Assembly (NCBI GenBank): GCA_028276145.1 | Contig: JAPYWX010000094.1 | Coordinates: forward strand, 1 to 6,152 | DNA length: 6,152 nucleotides | Origin: Spirochaetota bacterium | GTDB lineage: Bacteria; Spirochaetota; Brevinematia; DTOW01 | Reading direction: 5' to 3' | In this document: positions 5,857 through 6,152 of the stretch, piece by piece | How the letters are laid out: every line of letters begins with the position of its first letter | How positions within the stretch are numbered: the first letter of the stretch is position 1 | Notes under the pieces: model-generated | The model's input: the letters and a program-made list of their open reading frames with translations, nothing else | Databases searched by the model: none | Told to the model about the DNA's origin: nothing | Program-made: the position numbers and the translations under genes

Positions 5857-5887
5857 GTGCTTAATAGTACTTTATTATTCTTAATTA
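5857..5887 (+). repeat. Copy C of the GTGCTTA hairpin repeat
   Basis: GTGCTTAATAGTACTTT begins the unit, which ends in CTTAATTA. It is preceded by GG, as in copy D, and followed by an AGAGAGTCTAGAAAGATG block that resembles the GAGAGG-type block after copies B and D. Pairing within GTGCT/AGTAC is imperfect compared with copy B. Confidence 0.4.
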
Positions 5888-5942
5888 CAGAGAGTCTAGA
5901 AAGATGAAACCTCTATAACATTAAATAGTATGGATGGAATGG

Positions 5943-5972
5943 GTGCTTATAGCGTTTTCTTAATTGAGTGCT
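5943..5972 (+). repeat. Copy D of the GTGCTTA hairpin repeat
   Basis: GTGCTTATAGCGTTTTC leads into TTAATTGAGTGCT. It shares GGGTGCTTA with copy C (5855-5863) and TTAATT with all copies. The hairpin is degraded (AGCG in place of AGCAC), suggesting old copies that have drifted. Confidence 0.4.
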
Positions 5973-6009
5973 CTAAACACTATATATTCAAAAGTACTTC
6001 CTTATCATT

Positions 6010-6042
6010 CTAGAGAGCGAAGAGAGGCTCTGCATCTCCTAA
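6010..6042. repeat. Diverged copy of the GAGAGGC block
   Basis: AGAGAGCGAAGAGAGGCTCT at about 6012-6031, followed by GCATCTCCTAA, aligns with the block at 5781-5806 (AGAGTGTAGAGAGGCTATGC then CTCTAA), with several substitutions. It follows copy D as the tandem array follows copy B. Confidence 0.35.
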
Positions 6043-6074
6043 ATAAAAAACATAACAGTTTCTCAGTAATTGAG

Positions 6075-6090
6075 TGCTAATTTTCTAGCA
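6075..6090. repeat. Small inverted repeat TGCTA-N6-TAGCA
   Basis: TGCTA (6075-6079) and TAGCA (6086-6090) flank ATTTTC. It is preceded by TTGAG, as in the GAGTGCT part of copy D, so it may be another remnant of the same repeat family. It is short enough to be chance. Confidence 0.25.
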
Positions 6091-6096
6091 AAGTTC

Positions 6097-6108
6097 TTCA
6101 AATTTGAA
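6097..6108. promoter_or_regulatory. 12-bp perfect palindrome overlapping the right-edge promoter
   Basis: TTCAAATTTGAA is a perfect palindrome overlapping the proposed -35 (TTGAAT at 6104-6109), and AATTTGA is repeated right after it. It is a candidate operator for the gene starting at 6140; AT-rich palindromes are common by chance. Confidence 0.3.
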
Positions 6109-6133
6109 TTTGAAAATAAAGTAAAGTAATAAT
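6104..6133 (+). promoter_or_regulatory. Promoter candidate for the gene at the right edge
   Basis: TTGAAT (6104-6109), 18 bases, then AATAAT (6128-6133). The -10 ends seven bases before ATG 6140, matching the spacing seen at purF, feoB and metF. The consistency of layout is what supports it; each hexamer alone would be weak evidence in this composition. Confidence 0.4.
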
Positions 6134-6139
6134 TTTTTT

Positions 6140-6152
6140 ATGGCTAACATTG
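6140..6152 (+). CDS. Probable start of a further gene, cut by the right edge
   Basis: ATG GCT AAC ATT begins an open frame (M-A-N-I) that leaves the window after four codons, so nothing can be said of its product. It is proposed as a start because an in-frame TAA at 6122-6124 precedes it and a -10-like AATAAT sits at the spacing found before the other starts. No Shine-Dalgarno is present. Confidence 0.35.

Larger units (their letters stand above)
5705..6139. other. Gene-free region of about 435 bases made of degenerate hairpin repeats
   Basis: No credible coding frame is present on either strand; stops are frequent and no family is recognised. The stretch is built from two alternating motif types. 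One is GTGCTTA-A[T/C]AGCAC followed by TTAATTA (at 5705, 5857, 5943). The other is a GAGAG/GAGAGGC-rich block ending in GCCTCT or similar (5776-5838, 5889-5915, 6010-6040). Together they look like three diverged copies of one composite unit. No CRISPR array, tRNA or transposase fragment was seen. Confidence 0.55.

Noticed and set aside
5705..6139. CRISPR array belonging to the nearby Cmr system
   Set aside because: The repeats have a 16-bp period without spacers, or are diverged and irregularly spaced; no 24-37 bp identical repeats with unique spacers exist.

Overview
This window looks like chromosomal DNA from an AT-rich bacterium. By eye it is roughly two thirds A+T. Arginine is almost always AGA/AGG and ATA is a common isoleucine codon, a pattern frequent in thermophiles, so a thermophilic or anaerobic lineage is plausible. 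No species can be named from the sequence alone.

Layout, left to right. (1) Positions 1-710, minus strand: the first 236 residues of a Cmr1-type RAMP protein, the start of a type III-B CRISPR-Cas (Cmr) locus that continues beyond the left edge. (2) 711-812: a divergent promoter region with small inverted repeats. (3) 813-2231, plus: purF, amidophosphoribosyltransferase, the first committed step of de novo purine synthesis, of the iron-sulfur type. (4) 2319-2555, plus: feoA. (5) 2556-4568, minus: feoB, the ferrous iron transporter. feoA and feoB face each other tail to tail with no base between their stop codons, unlike the usual feoAB operon. (6) 4569-4828: a divergent intergenic region with several dyads and an 11-base copy of the 16S rRNA 3' tail. 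(7) 4829-5704, plus: metF, methylenetetrahydrofolate reductase. (8) 5705-6139: about 435 bases with no gene, filled with degenerate hairpin-forming repeats including a perfect-period 3 x 16 bp array. (9) 6140-6152: the probable first codons of another plus-strand gene.

The most general observation concerns gene starts. purF, feoA, feoB, metF and the gene at the right edge all lack a Shine-Dalgarno sequence, and each has a -10-like hexamer ending 7 to 9 bases before the start codon. This predicts leaderless mRNAs. It also favours the internal ATG at 4568 as the true feoB start, upstream alternatives being available at 4595, 4592 and 4577. The cmr1 start does not show this arrangement clearly.

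The complete genes are housekeeping functions in separate transcription units: purine synthesis, iron uptake and one-carbon metabolism. Apart from the edge of the known Cmr system, no new defence or mobile system is visible. The unexplained parts are the intergenic repeats, the 16S-tail-like segment, the convergent feoA/feoB pair and the candidate operators.
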